From Lepidodermella squamata (Eukaryota; Gastrotricha): a stretch of 64,000 bases of DNA. The stretch is from assembly GCA_047495785.1 (NCBI GenBank), contig JBLDXI010000054.1:434001-498000 (forward strand), in the 5' to 3' direction. A program made the position numbers and the translations under genes. Below are positions 62,247 through 64,000 of the stretch, one piece after another. Under the pieces are notes generated by a model. That model searched no databases and was not told where the DNA came from. It saw nothing but the letters and a program-made list of their open reading frames with translations. The stretch's first letter is position 1. Each line of letters starts with the position of its first letter.

Positions 62247-63687
62247 TCAGCTAGCTATTTTTGCGACGATAAAAATGACAAAGAATATATCGATTGCAGC
62301 TAGAGCACCGAAGAAGAGCATGTCCACGAGCCGACTTTTGTTGGTTCGGAACACACAAACGGATATTTTTCTCGAATACGACTCTTGCGACCCACTCCAA
62401 GCGCACGTAACTGCAGCGTAGCATGTAATAGTCATCGATGAAATGATGAGGCCGAAAATCAGATCAGACAACAAAATATTATCCGGTGTTTTGGGAACGC
62501 TTGCTAAAACCTGGCTCTGAGCCACGGTGAAAGCAAGGAGGACAGTAACAGCAAAACTAGCTCGATCAGGGCTATCAGGTGGTAGGAAAGCCCCAGCAAA
62601 TTGAACAATAGTCAGCACGAAACATGGCGCGACGATGTTTAGAACATAATAATCTGGCACTCGGATTAGCTCGAAGTGGAAAAATATGTCGTGGTAGTGT
62701 ATCTTCATGAAAGGCGCAACGGTAGAATATTCACGAGTGTCACCGACTTTCCAGCCGACATTTACTGAGGCGAATTTGCTTTTTTCGATGTCGCTACTCA
62801 AGCGTTGAAGTGCTACGGTTGAATTAGACAGCCAGACTTCGATGTTGATATAACAGGATTGTTTATCGATGGGAAATTTCTCGAAGACCATGTCACACAT
62901 GACTGTGAACATGCCGCTGAAGGTCAACTGAACCACGCCTTCGAATGGAAATACATTGAGGATGGGATATACATTCTCCAGAAGTCCGTAGTCATTTGCA
63001 CTATGGAGAAAAAGTAGTCTCAAAATTAGGTACTTAGTGGAACCAACGAATCGACAAAACCGCTATTGGCTGGACTAAAACTTGTAGAGGCACGCGATTG
63101 GTTAGATATTCCAGCATCTTAGCGTGTTATTTCTTGACCTGAATTTCCCGGGTTCGACTCGTGGTGACCGAGCAGCGTTTTTCTGATACTTTTTTTTGCT
63201 TTTCAAGAAATAACATGCCAAGATGCTGGAAAATCTAACCAATCGCGTGCTTCAACAAATTTTAGTCCACCCAATAGCGATTTTGTGGATTCGTTGGTTC
63301 CACTAAGTATGAGTAGCAAAGTCGTTACCTGTTCTCATTCACGAATCCCGGTCGCCAATAATCGTTTGTATTAGTGATTGCCCAATAATCAGGTATATCT
63401 CTGGTAGCGTTGTACCTCAGAGTAGCAGTTTTCACGCATTCAGAATGAATTCTCAGGTAAACTAGGCCGTTAATGGTGACTGTCTCTTGAAGATCGTCAA
63501 CGCCGATTAGGTGGCTGTACTGAAACCCGACTTCGATCGGCTGGGGGCCAGCTAATTTGTTATACTCGTTGGGATAAGTAGCGCCTGGTACAAAGTTACA
63601 CTCGGTGAGAACCAGGACACGAATATCATCGTCTCGGCTGATACTCGAGACCTCTGAAATGAAGAGCATCAAAATAAAGTATAACAT
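62247..63687 (-). CDS. Cys-loop ligand-gated ion channel B4
   Basis: Exons 63687-63329 and 63018-62247, split by a 310-nt phase-2 intron that contains a 275-bp MITE; without it the intron would be about 33 nt like that of B3. 376 residues. Signal peptide MLYFILMLFISEVSS. Cys-loop CDMVFEKFPIDKQSC, M2 SPDRASFAVTVLLAFTV, M4 AIDIFFVIFIVAKIA. Frame and splice signals are intact. Confidence 0.85.
63033..63307. mobile_element. Hairpin MITE in the intron of channel B4
   Basis: 275 bp, arms starting CTTAGTGGAACCAACGAATC and pairing over about 100 bp, TA on both sides (63031-63032 and 63308-63309). A box B-like CCCGGGTTCGACTC lies in the loop. Confidence 0.75.
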
Positions 63688-64000
63688 TGCGGTGGATGAG
63701 CTTCAGCAATATTCGCAATGCACATGGGCTCATGCGAACAATCACCGACGCTATTCAGAATTATATTACCGGAAATCAGTCATTTCGAATGCAAACAGAG
63801 TTTTAATGCTACAACATCGATTGCTCGTCATCACACGGGGAAATTGGACAATCGAAATTCTAGTAAATTCACTCATCGCGATAAACAATGTTAGTTGTAT
63901 AATTTCATATGTAATAGCATTTGTTCAGGATATTACCGTACACTGATTTGCTGCCTTTTTAGAGCTGTATCTGTGGTGAATCATAATCCCTAATATAAAC
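63688..64000. other. Upstream region of channel B4
   Basis: Contains ATTACCGGAAATCAGTCATT TCGAATGCAAACAGAG, matching the B1 and B2 upstream flanks. No gene. Confidence 0.4.

Noticed and set aside
1-64000. CRISPR arrays, bacterial operons or prokaryotic regulatory sites
   Set aside because: The window is eukaryotic with spliced genes; no regularly spaced direct repeats with unique spacers were seen.

Overview
This is a eukaryotic window, almost certainly from an invertebrate animal. Genes are split by short GT-AG introns, mostly about 33 to 110 nt, with T-rich ...TTTTCAG acceptors. The protein families are animal ones: homeodomains, Cys-loop ion channels, class C GPCRs and a STAND ATPase with ankyrin repeats. 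Tiny introns, multi-homeodomain genes and tandem Cys-loop genes would fit a nematode or another small ecdysozoan, but no rRNA or marker gene fixes the taxon, so this is a low-confidence guess.

Layout. 1-2.9 kb: the 5' half of a decayed non-LTR retroelement on the minus strand. 3.4-32.5 kb: a head-to-tail plus-strand array of nine paralogous genes plus relics. The intact members (16.2-17.9 and 18.0-19.7 kb) encode about 425 residues made of seven consecutive homeodomain-like units. The rest are interrupted, truncated, frameshifted, lack modules or, in one case, have an extra unit. Retroelement fragments and inverted-repeat transposons lie between and inside them. 21.5-23.8 kb: an intronless class C (GABA-B-like) receptor gene on the minus strand. 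34-37 kb: two small secreted eight-cysteine proteins. 37.8-39.9 kb: a STAND NTPase with C-terminal ankyrin repeats. 34.6-63.7 kb: seven minus-strand Cys-loop channel genes in two subfamilies, A (intronless, 3 genes) and B (two exons, 4 genes). Interspersed are a second, disabled GABA-B-like gene, retroelement debris, an integrase-like fragment and many short transposons.

How the genes relate. There are no operons. The organising principle is repeated local duplication: the homeodomain array, the channel array with its shared flanking DNA, the pair of class C receptors and the pair of cysteine-rich proteins. The channels keep the Cys-loop and four membrane segments but have a very short M3-M4 loop. 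Subfamily A genes share an upstream motif that joins a forkhead-type and a homeodomain-type site.

The most unusual content is the seven-homeodomain family. All introns are phase 0 and cut the homeodomains at one repeated position. A GC-AG intron is conserved in the last unit, and most units lack the canonical recognition-helix asparagine. A 4.07 kb element has landed exactly before the Trp-Phe core of one recognition helix. Exon structures were read by eye from splice signals and paralogue comparison; no alignment or database search was run.
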